The position numbers were made by a program, and so were the translations under genes. A model generated the notes under the pieces. That model was not told where the DNA came from. It did not search any database and saw only the letters and a program-made list of their open reading frames with translations. Below are positions 35,459-45,311 of a DNA stretch of 64,000 nucleotides, piece by piece; position 1 is the stretch's first letter; each line of letters starts with the position of its first letter. The DNA is from an uncultured Alphaproteobacteria bacterium. Lineage in GTDB: Bacteria; Pseudomonadota; Alphaproteobacteria; Micropepsales; Micropepsaceae. The stretch spans positions 62,001-126,000 of the forward strand of contig CAIUCH010000057.1 of assembly GCA_903897605.1 (NCBI GenBank). Reading direction: 5' to 3'.

Positions 35459-37138
35459 ATGAGCACAACAGGGGGGCAGGCTCTGGTCGAGCAGCTTCGG
35501 CGCGAAGGGGTCGAGGTCGTATTTGGGATTCCTGGGCTCCAACTGGATTGGGCGGTCGATGCCTTATGCGGCGCTTCCGACAGCATACGATACGTGGTGC
35601 CGCGCCATGAACAGACCACGTCCTATATGGCGGACGGATATGCCCGCAGTACCGGCAAAGAGGGCGTATGCATGGTGGTTCCGGGCCCGGGAATGTTGAA
35701 TGCATTGTCGGGCTTGGCGACGTCATGGGCATGCAATTCTCGGGTGCTCTTTATTGCCGGCCAAATTCCTTCTGCGGCGATTGGAAAAGGGCATGGGATG
35801 CTGCATGAGATTGCCGATCAATCGGCAATCTTGCGCTCCCTGACCAAGTGGCACGGCATTGCACTTAAGCCAGCCGATATTCCGCGCCTGGTTCACGAAG
35901 CATTCGTTCAGCTCCGCTCTGGGCGGCCAAGGCCGGTCGCTTTGGAAGTTCCGCAGGATATCTTGCAAGCCACCGCCGAAAGCATTCCGTATTTCGAGGC
36001 TGCACCCTTTGCGCCCGGCTCGGTCGACACCGCGCAGGTGAAACGAGCCGCGACGCTTTTGGCGGAAGCGAAATTTCCCGTGATCTATGCGGGCGGCGGC
36101 GTTGGGGCGAGTGCTGCGGGAAATGCTCTCAAAGAACTCGCGGAAAAAATACAAGCCCCCGTCGTCATGAGTGAAGGGGCCCGGGGCTCCCTGTCCAGCA
36201 GGCACCCCTTGGCTTTATTCACCCTGGGGGGAAGAGCTGTTCTGCCCCACGCGGATGTCGTTTTGATCGCCGGAAGCAGATTTCTGGATGGTCATGGCAG
36301 CCCGTTTTACACCGCACCCGATGCCAAGCTCATATACTTGAACCTTGATGAGCGGGCATTTGGAGGCCCTCGAAAATCGGGTCTGTCCATTGACGGCGAT
36401 GTTCGAATTGGATTGGAGGCCATCAATGCCGCGCTGGGCCATCTAAGCCGCGCTTCGCGTGCCGCCGATGTTGCAAAGGTGCGCGGCTGGGAACTTGCGC
36501 AGACCAATGCAATAATGCCGCAAGCTCAATACGTATCGGTTCTTCGCAAGAATATTGCCGACGACGAAACGCTGGTAAGCGAGCTGACCCAAGTCGGATA
36601 TTTCTCCAATATCGCATATGAGACATATGCCCCCGGCACTTATATTACTCCCGGATTCCAGGGCACCTTGGGATATGGCTTCCCGACAGCTCTGGGTGTC
36701 TCGATAGGCGCCCCCAATAGGCGCACGGTGTCCATCACGGGCGATGGCGGATTCGGGTGGGGACTTCAGGATCTCGCCACGGCTGCAAAATATAGGCTGA
36801 ATCTGACCATCGTGGTCTTTGCCGATGGCTATTTCGGAAATGTGCGCCGCATCCAGCGGCGGCAATTTGGCCGGGAAATCGGTGACGATTTGTACAATCC
36901 GGATTTCGCGCTCCTGGCGCAGGCTTATGGCATAGGGTTCAAGCGCGTGGACTCTCCGGAGGGGCTATCCCTCGCCCTGGCTGACGCCAAAGCGGTGGAA
37001 GGACCGCAATTCATTGAAGTGCGAGTTGGGGAAATGCCAAGCCCATGGGCATTGATACATCCCTTCGTGCCCGCCCCGGCGCCGCCGCCGCCCAATCCGC
37101 TTGGTGAGCCCGTGATTGAAGAGCTGGCCAACGCCTAA
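35459..37138 (+). CDS. ThDP-dependent enzyme (2-oxoacid decarboxylase or acetolactate-synthase-like)
   Basis: A 559-residue thiamine-diphosphate enzyme of the large acetolactate-synthase/decarboxylase family. The Glu that activates ThDP lies in RHEQTTSYMADGYARSTGK near 50. The central domain has KFPVIYAGGGVGASAAG. The ThDP motif begins ITGDGGFGWGLQDLATAAKY near 453 and ends in the Gly-Asn pair of FADGYFGN. AGAGG precedes ATG 35459. Candidate activities are benzoylformate, phenylpyruvate or indolepyruvate decarboxylation. With the aminotransferase and ALDH it could convert an aromatic amino acid to its arylacetic acid, but aldehyde carboligation is equally possible. It is separated from the hydroxylase genes by 273 bases. 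Confidence 0.8.
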   Translation: MSTTGGQALVEQLRREGVEVVFGIPGLQLDWAVDALCGASDSIRYVVPRHEQTTSYMADGYARSTGKEGVCMVVPGPGMLNALSGLATSWACNSRVLFIAGQIPSAAIGKGHGMLHEIADQSAILRSLTKWHGIALKPADIPRLVHEAFVQLRSGRPRPVALEVPQDILQATAESIPYFEAAPFAPGSVDTAQVKRAATLLAEAKFPVIYAGGGVGASAAGNALKELAEKIQAPVVMSEGARGSLSSRHPLALFTLGGRAVLPHADVVLIAGSRFLDGHGSPFYTAPDAKLIYLNLDERAFGGPRKSGLSIDGDVRIGLEAINAALGHLSRASRAADVAKVRGWELAQTNAIMPQAQYVSVLRKNIADDETLVSELTQVGYFSNIAYETYAPGTYITPGFQGTLGYGFPTALGVSIGAPNRRTVSITGDGGFGWGLQDLATAAKYRLNLTIVVFADGYFGNVRRIQRRQFGREIGDDLYNPDFALLAQAYGIGFKRVDSPEGLSLALADAKAVEGPQFIEVRVGEMPSPWALIHPFVPAPAPPPPNPLGEPVIEELANA

Positions 37139-37411
37139 ACGGTCGCCGGAACCCAGCTGGAATGGTCATGCCAAATTCGCCATCAGTCCAAAGGCAATGG
37201 CAATCGTTGGTCCGGTTAAAGCGGCGGAGGCAATAAAGAGGACCTGGCGCCGAGTTGGCTATCACTTTTTCGAATTGAATCGTTCTGTTTTACGATAACC
37301 TGACACGCGTGCATTCGGTAATATTGGCGTCATGCAGCATGGCTCCGCGGGACCGCATTTTCTGGTGACGGATTTGGGCGCCGTCTGGCGCGTGTTGAAC
37401 GTCGGTTCGCC

Positions 37412-37882
37412 ATGATCAGCTTTTTCGTCAATGGACAGAAGGTGAGCGTCGATGTGGCGAATAATGTTCGCCTGCTCTATGTGTTGCGCAATCATCTGGA
37501 AAAAAAAGCGGCGAAGTTCGGTTGTGGCCTTGGGCAATGCGGCGCTTGCACCGTCCTAATTGATGGCAATCCGACGCAATCCTGCGATGTGTCGGTCGAA
37601 TTCGCCGCCGGCCGTTCGGTGACCACGCTGGAAGGATTGAGTGAGGGCGAAGTCCTGCATCCTTTGCAGCAGGCATTTCTGGAAGAGCAGGCGGCCCAGT
37701 GCGGCTATTGCACGGCCGGCATACTGATGTCGGCGAAGGGGTTGCTCGATTGCAATCCAAATCCCACACGGGCCGAGATTGTGGACGCACTGGCGCGAAA
37801 CCTGTGCCGCTGCGGTGCGCACCTTCGGGTCATTCGGGCGGTGGAACGCGCGGCCAAAATTCTGCGGGGGGAAACGCATTGA
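37412..37882 (+). CDS. 2Fe-2S subunit of a molybdenum hydroxylase
   Basis: A 156-residue protein of the (2Fe-2S)-binding aldehyde/xanthine/isoquinoline oxidoreductase small-subunit family. The plant-type cluster motif is CGLGQCGACTVLIDG near residue 43, with the fourth Cys near 62. The second cluster is in CGYCTAGILMSAKGLL near 102 and ARNLCRCGAHLRVI near 138. Electrons from the Mo site of the partner pass through both clusters. It starts at ATG 37412 and overlaps the large subunit by 4 bases. Such pairs hydroxylate N-heteroaromatic rings such as isoquinoline, nicotinate or quinoline. Confidence 0.92.
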   Translation: MISFFVNGQKVSVDVANNVRLLYVLRNHLEKKAAKFGCGLGQCGACTVLIDGNPTQSCDVSVEFAAGRSVTTLEGLSEGEVLHPLQQAFLEEQAAQCGYCTAGILMSAKGLLDCNPNPTRAEIVDALARNLCRCGAHLRVIRAVERAAKILRGETH

Positions 37883-40005
37883 GCCGCCCCCTGCCCAAGA
37901 GCCTGAACGTCAACCCGTTCCTCGATTCTTGGCTCCGCTTCGATTGCGCGAAACGCCGGGTGCATCTGTTTTCCGGCAAAGTCGAGATCGGCCAGGGCGC
38001 CATGACCGCAATTGCTCAAATTGCGGCCCATGAATTGGCGCTGTCGATGCGGGAGCTGGACATTGTATCGGGATGCACCGAGCGCGCGCCGAATGAGGGG
38101 CTCACTTCGGGGAGCTATTCGGTCGAAGTCGGCGGCACGTCCATGCGCATGGCCTGCGCGCAGGCGCGCACGCTTCTGATCGCGGCCGCATCGCGGCAGC
38201 TTGCGACGGCACCGGAGCATATCACGGTCGCGGATGGCATGTTTCTGGTCCGGGCCAAGCCTTCCAATCTTTCCTATTGGGATGTGGCCGGGGAGGTGGA
38301 TTTTCATCAGCCCGTGACCGGCGAGGCCCCGTTTCGAGCCATCAATGCCGATGGGCTGATCGGCAAGCCGGTTCCCAGGCTTGATTTGCCGGCCAAGCTG
38401 GCGGGCAGCGGCTTCATTCACGATCTCGCGCTGAAGGACATGGTGCACGCGCGCGTTATCCGGCCCTGCTCGCCAAAGGCGCGGATACTGTCGGTTAACG
38501 ACGTCGCCGCGCGCGCGCGCCCCGGCGTGATCGCGGTCATACGGGCCGGTTCCTTCCTGGCCGTGGTTGCGAAAACCGAAGAGGGGGCGCTTTCCGCAGC
38601 CAAAGAATTGAGCGTTTTGACGGTCTGGAAGGAGAATGCCAGGCTGCCAGGCGGTTCTCCCGTAACCGAATGGCTGCCCGCACTCCCCACGCAGGACGAA
38701 ATATTTGAGATTCGCGGAGCGGATTTGCCGCCGGTTACCGGCGGACGGAAATTTTCCGCCACATTCTCCCGGCCCGTACTGGCCCACGCCTCGATCGGTC
38801 CATCCTGTGGCCTGGCGCTTCTGGAGAATGGCGGGTTGACGGTCTGGACCCATTCGCAAGGCGTCTATTCCCTGCGTGATCAAATCGCGCGCGTGCTGGG
38901 CATGAGCCAGGCTGCCGTAACCGTTCACCACATGCAGGGCGCCGGCTGCTATGGCCACAATGGCGCCGACGACGCGGCCTTCGATGCAGCCTTTCTGGCG
39001 CACGCATTGCCCGGTCGCCCAATACGCGTTCAGTGGTCCCGCGAAGACGAGCTCAGCGCATCGCCATTCGGATCGGCCATGGTCATAAAAACCTCCGCGA
39101 CATTGGATAGAGCCGGAAAAATCGCGGAATGGGAACAGGAGGTCTGGAGCGGCGCGCACAGTCAGCGGCCGGGCTCTGCTGGGCAGCCCAATCTTCTGGC
39201 GACCACCGAATTCGAACCGCCTTGGCCGATGTCCGAGCCCGCCGATCCCCCTTTCGAGACCGGCGGCGGCGGGCTGCGTAATGCCATAAGTCTATATGAT
39301 ATTCCCCGTTACCGGCTGAAGCATCATTTCGTGAAAGACATGCCGGTGCGCGTCTCGGCTCTTCGTTCGTTGGGTGCTTTCGCCAATGTGTTCGCCACGG
39401 AATCCTTTATCGACGAATTGGCGGAAGCAGCGGGGGTGGATCCCGTGGCGTTTCGCCTGGATAATCTTTCCGATCCGCGGGCTCGCGCCGTGGTCGGGGC
39501 GGTCGCGGATATGGCGGGTTGGCGCTATCGGGATGAAGCGGTTGGCGAGGGCCGGGCGCGCGGCATTGGGTTTGCGCGCTACAAGGGCCGTGCCGCCTAT
39601 GGTGCCGTTATCGCCGAAGTCGTAATGGAAGAAGGCATATCCGTCTCAAAGATTTGGTGTGCCGTGGATTCCGGCCTCGTGATCAATTCCGACGGCCTTA
39701 CCAACCAGGTGGAAGGCGGCATTATTCAATCGCTGAGCTGGACCCTGAAGGAAGGCGTCAGGTTCGATGGCGCCCGCATCCTTTCCACCAATTGGGAGGA
39801 GTATCCGATCTTGGGTTTTGCCGAGATTCCGGACATAGAAGTGCGGCTGATGAATAATCCGGACGAGCCGCCCTTGGGTTCGGGCGAGCTTGCCGCTGGG
39901 CCTACCGCGGCGGCGGTTGGCAACGCTGTTGCCAGGGCGCTTGGTGTTCGGGTGCGTGACCTGCCCATTACTCGGGACCGCGTCATGAACGCCGCTTCGC
40001 TCTGA
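37879..40005 (+). CDS. molybdenum-cofactor subunit of a molybdenum hydroxylase (IorB-like)
   Basis: A 708-residue Mo-pterin-binding protein of the IorB/NicB type. The start is most likely TTG 37879, overlapping the small-subunit stop in TTGA, with GGGGGG upstream. The first domain has KVEIGQGAMTAIAQIAAHEL and GLTSGSYSVEVGGTSM near 65, and the second PRLDLPAKLAGSGFIHDLAL. The Mo-site features are VHHMQGAGCYGHNGADDAAF near 353 and GSGELAAGPTAAAVGNAVAR near 666, whose Glu is the likely base. Other IorB proteins have a Tat signal at the N terminus; this one does not, so it may be cytoplasmic. The ring substrate is unknown. It overlaps the LysR gene by 23 bases, tail to tail. Confidence 0.88.
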   Translation: MSRPLPKSLNVNPFLDSWLRFDCAKRRVHLFSGKVEIGQGAMTAIAQIAAHELALSMRELDIVSGCTERAPNEGLTSGSYSVEVGGTSMRMACAQARTLLIAAASRQLATAPEHITVADGMFLVRAKPSNLSYWDVAGEVDFHQPVTGEAPFRAINADGLIGKPVPRLDLPAKLAGSGFIHDLALKDMVHARVIRPCSPKARILSVNDVAARARPGVIAVIRAGSFLAVVAKTEEGALSAAKELSVLTVWKENARLPGGSPVTEWLPALPTQDEIFEIRGADLPPVTGGRKFSATFSRPVLAHASIGPSCGLALLENGGLTVWTHSQGVYSLRDQIARVLGMSQAAVTVHHMQGAGCYGHNGADDAAFDAAFLAHALPGRPIRVQWSREDELSASPFGSAMVIKTSATLDRAGKIAEWEQEVWSGAHSQRPGSAGQPNLLATTEFEPPWPMSEPADPPFETGGGGLRNAISLYDIPRYRLKHHFVKDMPVRVSALRSLGAFANVFATESFIDELAEAAGVDPVAFRLDNLSDPRARAVVGAVADMAGWRYRDEAVGEGRARGIGFARYKGRAAYGAVIAEVVMEEGISVSKIWCAVDSGLVINSDGLTNQVEGGIIQSLSWTLKEGVRFDGARILSTNWEEYPILGFAEIPDIEVRLMNNPDEPPLGSGELAAGPTAAAVGNAVARALGVRVRDLPITRDRVMNAASL

Positions 40006-40984
40006 CCGATTTTGCCGGATGCGGCGTCTCATCCGGAAGGGTGGTGTTCAGTTCGCGGCCCACGACCTTCAAACATTCCATCAGGGCGCGGGCGGCGGGT
40101 GGCAGCTCGCCCGGAGCTCTCAAAATCGCCCCTACGGGTATCTGCAGCGGGTTTAGCTTGACTGATAAAAGCGCCAGCAATCCTTGCTCCACATCGTCGC
40201 GTGCCACGTGATAGGGGAGAATGGCAATGCAGTCGGACTTGCGCAGCAAGACACGGTTGACCAATACGGACATCGACGTGATCACATTGCGGGGCAGGTC
40301 CAGCTTTTCCTCGATGAACATTTTCTCGATTTGCCGGCGCAACGAGGATTCCTGGCCAGGCAAAACCCAAGGTTGATCCACAAGGTCGGCAAGTCTCAGG
40401 GACTTCTTCCCCGCCAAGGGATGATTTTTTCTGACCGCAAGACAGATAGGTTCGGCGTGAAGCTCTTCATACAACAGACCAGGTCGCCGCCCGGCCTCGG
40501 GAAGCCGACCCAGCACCATATCGACGTCGCCCACCACAAGCGCCGGAAGCAATACGTCATAGGTGCCATCCACGATGGTGATGGCAATGGCCGACCGGTC
40601 TTTTTTCAGCATCGCAACCGCTTCAGGCAGCAAACTGGCCGAGGCCGCCAGGACGGTGCCGACGGTGACATGGCCGCTATAGCCGATCCGCAAATTTTCC
40701 AGCTCTTCTGCCGCGTAACGCAATTGTGCCAGAACCGTTTTGGCGTGCCGCGCGAAAATTTCGCCATAAACAGTGGGAAGCAATCCACGGGTCGTGCGCT
40801 CGAATAGCTGGAGGCCGAGGGTTGCCTCGATATCCTTCACCGCCTTGGTTACGGCGGGTTGTGTGACATTCAGCCGCTTCGATGCCTTGAGAATGCTGCG
40901 GAAATCATAAACTTCGGCGATAATCTCGAGGTGGCGCAGGCGCAATTTGCGCGCAATCCAGCGCTCCAGGCGCAAGGATGGCAT
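39983..40984 (-). CDS. LysR-family transcriptional regulator
   Basis: A 333-residue LysR regulator. The winged helix-turn-helix lies at residues 17-80 with RLRHLEIIAEVYDFRSILKA and NVTQPAVTKAVKDIEATLGL. The effector domain has VGTVLAASASLLPEAVAMLK and LCLAVRKNHPLAGKKSLRLA. AGAGGT precedes ATG 40984. The gene is transcribed towards the molybdenum hydroxylase and away from the HAO gene on the same strand. A GGTTATA/TATAACC inverted repeat lies just upstream of its start and suggests autoregulation. A dyad of LysR type also lies in the kynureninase divergent promoter. Confidence 0.9.
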   Translation of the reverse strand: MPSLRLERWIARKLRLRHLEIIAEVYDFRSILKASKRLNVTQPAVTKAVKDIEATLGLQLFERTTRGLLPTVYGEIFARHAKTVLAQLRYAAEELENLRIGYSGHVTVGTVLAASASLLPEAVAMLKKDRSAIAITIVDGTYDVLLPALVVGDVDMVLGRLPEAGRRPGLLYEELHAEPICLAVRKNHPLAGKKSLRLADLVDQPWVLPGQESSLRRQIEKMFIEEKLDLPRNVITSMSVLVNRVLLRKSDCIAILPYHVARDDVEQGLLALLSVKLNPLQIPVGAILRAPGELPPAARALMECLKVVGRELNTTLPDETPHPAKSVRAKRRS

Positions 40985-40997
40985 CGGACGACCTCTT

Positions 40998-41026
40998 GGT
41001 TATACCCAGCCCCTGTCAATATAACC
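40998..41026. promoter_or_regulatory. inverted repeat upstream of the LysR gene
   Basis: GGTTATA at 40998-41004 and TATAACC at 41020-41026 form a perfect 7-base dyad with a 15-base spacer, 14 bases upstream of the LysR start codon. This is the expected position of an autoregulatory LysR site. Confidence 0.5.
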
Positions 41027-41043
41027 TATGACAACAAGGTGGC

Positions 41044-42572
<1,529 letters not shown>

Positions 42573-42679
42573 GGATAAAGCTCCGGAGACCGGGAGACCA
42601 TAGCAAGGCCTGCCCCATAACATCGAATGAATAAAACCCGGCGGACTATAATGACCGGGAATATCGCCATGCAGGTTCG

Positions 42680-42698
42680 CTATAACAGACCGTGATAG
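42680..42698. promoter_or_regulatory. LysR-type dyad in the divergent HAO-aldolase / AspDH-KynU promoter
   Basis: CTAT, eleven bases, then ATAG form an exact dyad with the T-N11-A pattern of LysR sites. It lies in the 200-base spacer between the two divergent operons, and includes an unused in-frame GTG. Controlled expression by the LysR protein at 39983-40984 is suggested. Confidence 0.5.
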
Positions 42699-42775
42699 GC
42701 ACGCTCGGGAAATTCAATCGACCCACCAAAGTCGACATGATACGCCGGCAGTTGCGGATTCGGCATCGCGCGGCA

Positions 42776-43636
42776 ATGACAGCATTGAAGCTTGGTTTGA
42801 TTGGAAATGGCGCCATTGCACGTCAGATCGCCGGCTATTGTGCCAACCATAAACAACGGTTCGAGATTGTGGGGGCACTGGCTCTTTCCGGCGAATTGGA
42901 GTCGGTCGGCGACCATCCTCTCATGCGGAATTTGCGCGATCTCACCGATCTTGCGCCGTCCCTTATAATAGAATGCGCCGGTCATGCCGCGGTGATGCAA
43001 CATGGCGCGCAAATTTTGGACGGCGGGATAGACCTGATCCTGGTCTCCATCGGCAGTCTTTGCGACGAGAATCTGCTTGCCGATTTGCGGCGGGCAGAAT
43101 TGATCGGAAATTCGCGGCTGATTTTTGTCGCGGGTGCCTTGCCAGGTGTGGATACGTTATCGATCGCCGCATTGTCGGGCTTGCAGGATGTCGTGCTTCG
43201 TTCGTCCAAACCGCCGAAAGCCTGGCGGGGAACGGTGGCGGAAGCGAATTACGATTTTGAGAACATGCAGTCGCGGACGGTCATCTTCGAAGGAACCGCG
43301 CGGGAGGCCGCCAGGCTCTTTCCGAAGAACGCAAACATAGCAGCCACGGCGGCGCTGGCCGGGATCGGGTTCGAAAGAACCCGCGTGATACTGATCGCCG
43401 ATCCACATCTGTCTCGGAATGTGCATCGATTGGAGGCCCGCGGCGCATTTGGAGAAATGTGGATGGAGGTGAAAGCGAATCCATCGCCGGACAATCCGAA
43501 AACTTCTCTGATTGCGGGGTTGAGCGTTGTGAAAATTTTGGAACAAGAAGCTGCAATTCGGCAGAAAAGACCGGATGGGATTGGGAGCGCCGTCGCCGAG
43601 GATGCAAGCATTGTGGGTCGTCGAATAGTTCCCTAG
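42776..43636 (+). CDS. L-aspartate dehydrogenase-like protein (NadX/DUF108 family)
   Basis: A 286-residue NAD(P)-dependent amino acid dehydrogenase-like protein. The Rossmann motif LGLIGNGAIARQIAGYC lies at residue 6. IIECAGHAAVMQHGAQIL near 65, AGALPGVDTLSIAALSGLQD near 120 and the signature LSRNVHRLEARGAFGEMWME with PSPDNPKTS near 241 are DUF108 features; the His of NVHRLE is the expected catalytic residue. ATG 42776 is chosen over the GTG at 42692 because the latter lies inside the dyad. It is followed by kynureninase. A deaminating step on a non-aspartate amino acid is possible. No nadA or nadC partner is present. Confidence 0.85.
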   Translation: MTALKLGLIGNGAIARQIAGYCANHKQRFEIVGALALSGELESVGDHPLMRNLRDLTDLAPSLIIECAGHAAVMQHGAQILDGGIDLILVSIGSLCDENLLADLRRAELIGNSRLIFVAGALPGVDTLSIAALSGLQDVVLRSSKPPKAWRGTVAEANYDFENMQSRTVIFEGTAREAARLFPKNANIAATAALAGIGFERTRVILIADPHLSRNVHRLEARGAFGEMWMEVKANPSPDNPKTSLIAGLSVVKILEQEAAIRQKRPDGIGSAVAEDASIVGRRIVP

Positions 43637-43744
43637 GATCAACGCCATACAAACAATCCCGTGATGCGGTCGGCGCCAGTCCGGGAAATACGCGAGGCGC
43701 CGTGAATCAATTGCCGGAACCCTTGTCGGGCAACTTTTCGATCA

Positions 43745-44995
43745 ATGAAAGAAAGAGCGAACACCGTGATTGTCGAAGGGCAGTGCCGTTCCATGGATAT
43801 CGCCGATCCGATGGGGCGTTATCGCTCCATGTTCGATCTGCCGGCGGAGACGATTTATCTCGATGGCGGCTCGCTGGGGGCGATGCCAGCCACTGTGCCG
43901 GCACGGATGAAACGCGCCCTGGAAGAGGAATGGGCGCATGGGATTATACGGTCCTGGAACGATGCGGGATGGTATTTCGCGCCGCAGCGTGCCGGCGATC
44001 GGATTGCCAAACTCATTGGTGCCAATGAAGGCGAGGTTATCGTCGCGGACTCGACATCCGTGAATCTTTTCAAGGTATTGGTGGCGGCGACACGGATGCG
44101 GGGAAATCGCCGCACGATACTTGTCGAGAAGGCCAATTTTCCCACGAATGTCTATATCGCGGAAAGCGTCGCCAGAATGATGGGCTGCGAGATTCGCGCG
44201 GTTGATCCGGCGAATGTCTTAGCGGCCATAAACGAAGATGTGGCGGTGGTTTCGCTTACCCATGTGAATTATCGCACCAGCCGGCGCCATGATTTGGAGG
44301 CCATAACCCGCCGCGCCCACGAGGCAGGTAGCTTGATGATTTGGGATCTCTGTCATTCTGTGGGCGTGATGCCGCTGGATCTCAACCGGCATGAGGTCGA
44401 TTTTGCCGTCGGGTGCGGCTACAAATATCTGAATGGCGGCCCTGGCGCGCCCTCCCATGTTTTTGTCGCGGCACGCCATCTTTCGACTCTCGATCAACCT
44501 TTGACCGGCTGGCATGGCCATGCCAAACCGTTCGACTTTTCAGAGAGTTACCAGCCACATCCCGGCATGGAGCGTATGCTGGTCGGAACCGCGCCGCAGT
44601 TGGGAGTTCTTGCGCTTGAGGAAGCATTGAAGGTCTACGAGGATATCGATTTGCATGCTGTCCGTCGGAAGAGCGTTGCGCTCAGCAGCCTGTTCATCGA
44701 TCTGGTGGACCAACAGCTGGCCGGACTGGGGTTCACTGTTGGCTCACCCAGAGCGGCAGAAGAGCGTGGCAGCCACATTTCCCTGGTGCATGATCATGCC
44801 CATGCAATTACCCAGGCGATGATTGCGCGCAACATCGTGAATGGGTTTCGCACACCGGACATGCTGCGGTTTGGTCTTTCGCCGCTCTATACGCGATTTA
44901 TCGATATTTGGAACACGGTGGCAGCTCTCAAGGAAATCGTTGAGGCTGGTGCCTGGGACAATCCGCAATTCAAGGTGCGCAAACTTGTGTCGTAA
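43745..44995 (+). CDS. kynU: kynureninase
   Basis: A 416-residue PLP-dependent fold-type I enzyme. It cleaves kynurenine or 3-hydroxykynurenine to anthranilate or 3-hydroxyanthranilate plus alanine. Features are LDGGSLGAMPATVPARMKRA near 38, DSTSVNLFKVLVAA near 100, the SLTHVNYRTSRRHDLEAI block, the metal-type IWDLCHSVGVMPLDL (Asp and His at PLP) and GCGYKYLNGGPGAPSHVF with the Schiff-base Lys near 223. The start is uncertain: ATG 43745 is used; ATG 43793 is also in frame. It follows the AspDH-like gene by 108 bases and probably shares its promoter. The product would feed the 3-hydroxyanthranilate dioxygenase coded on the opposite strand. Confidence 0.92.
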   Translation: MKERANTVIVEGQCRSMDIADPMGRYRSMFDLPAETIYLDGGSLGAMPATVPARMKRALEEEWAHGIIRSWNDAGWYFAPQRAGDRIAKLIGANEGEVIVADSTSVNLFKVLVAATRMRGNRRTILVEKANFPTNVYIAESVARMMGCEIRAVDPANVLAAINEDVAVVSLTHVNYRTSRRHDLEAITRRAHEAGSLMIWDLCHSVGVMPLDLNRHEVDFAVGCGYKYLNGGPGAPSHVFVAARHLSTLDQPLTGWHGHAKPFDFSESYQPHPGMERMLVGTAPQLGVLALEEALKVYEDIDLHAVRRKSVALSSLFIDLVDQQLAGLGFTVGSPRAAEERGSHISLVHDHAHAITQAMIARNIVNGFRTPDMLRFGLSPLYTRFIDIWNTVAALKEIVEAGAWDNPQFKVRKLVS

Positions 44996-45311
44996 ACCCA
45001 GATGCGCGACTGACCGGCGTGAAATGTATCTGGGAGTAAGCGCTGGTATGCCGGGTCCGCAAGGCAGGGCGCTTCCGCGATATTCCGATTAATTATAAGG
45101 AGGTGGGATTTACTCATTCGGTAGGAGAGGCGTCGCCTGTTACTATTGCACCGTTATCAGGGCTGAGTTCCGAACTGTCGGGCGCGCAATTGGCCGGTCA
45201 AAGGCGACTTATTCAGAGCAACTCTGCCGTTCATCTGCATCGCAAAGCGACAGCCCATTGGTGGGCGATAAACCGGCAATCTGCAGCCATTTCCGTTGTT
45301 GGAGGTACAAT
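44996..45311. other. intergenic region, no gene seen
   Basis: This 316-base stretch separates kynureninase from the LVIVD-type gene. It holds an isolated AAGGAGGTG-like word at 45097, followed by a GTG-initiated 80-codon frame that overlaps the next gene's start; the spacing is poor and I do not call it. The next gene's own GGAGGT ribosome site is at 45301. I see no hairpin terminator. Confidence 0.5.

Noticed and set aside
37180-37265. Minus-strand TRRQVLFIASAALTG-like run resembling a Tat signal
   Set aside because: No start codon and two stops directly before it; opposite strand to the molybdenum hydroxylase, so probably coincidence.
37705-39159. 484-codon minus-strand ORF opposite the molybdenum hydroxylase large subunit
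   Set aside because: Antisense shadow; the plus-strand has the complete Mo-pterin motifs.
42776-43636. AspDH-like gene as part of NAD biosynthesis
   Set aside because: No nadA or nadC neighbour; linked to kynureninase and HAO instead, so not asserted.
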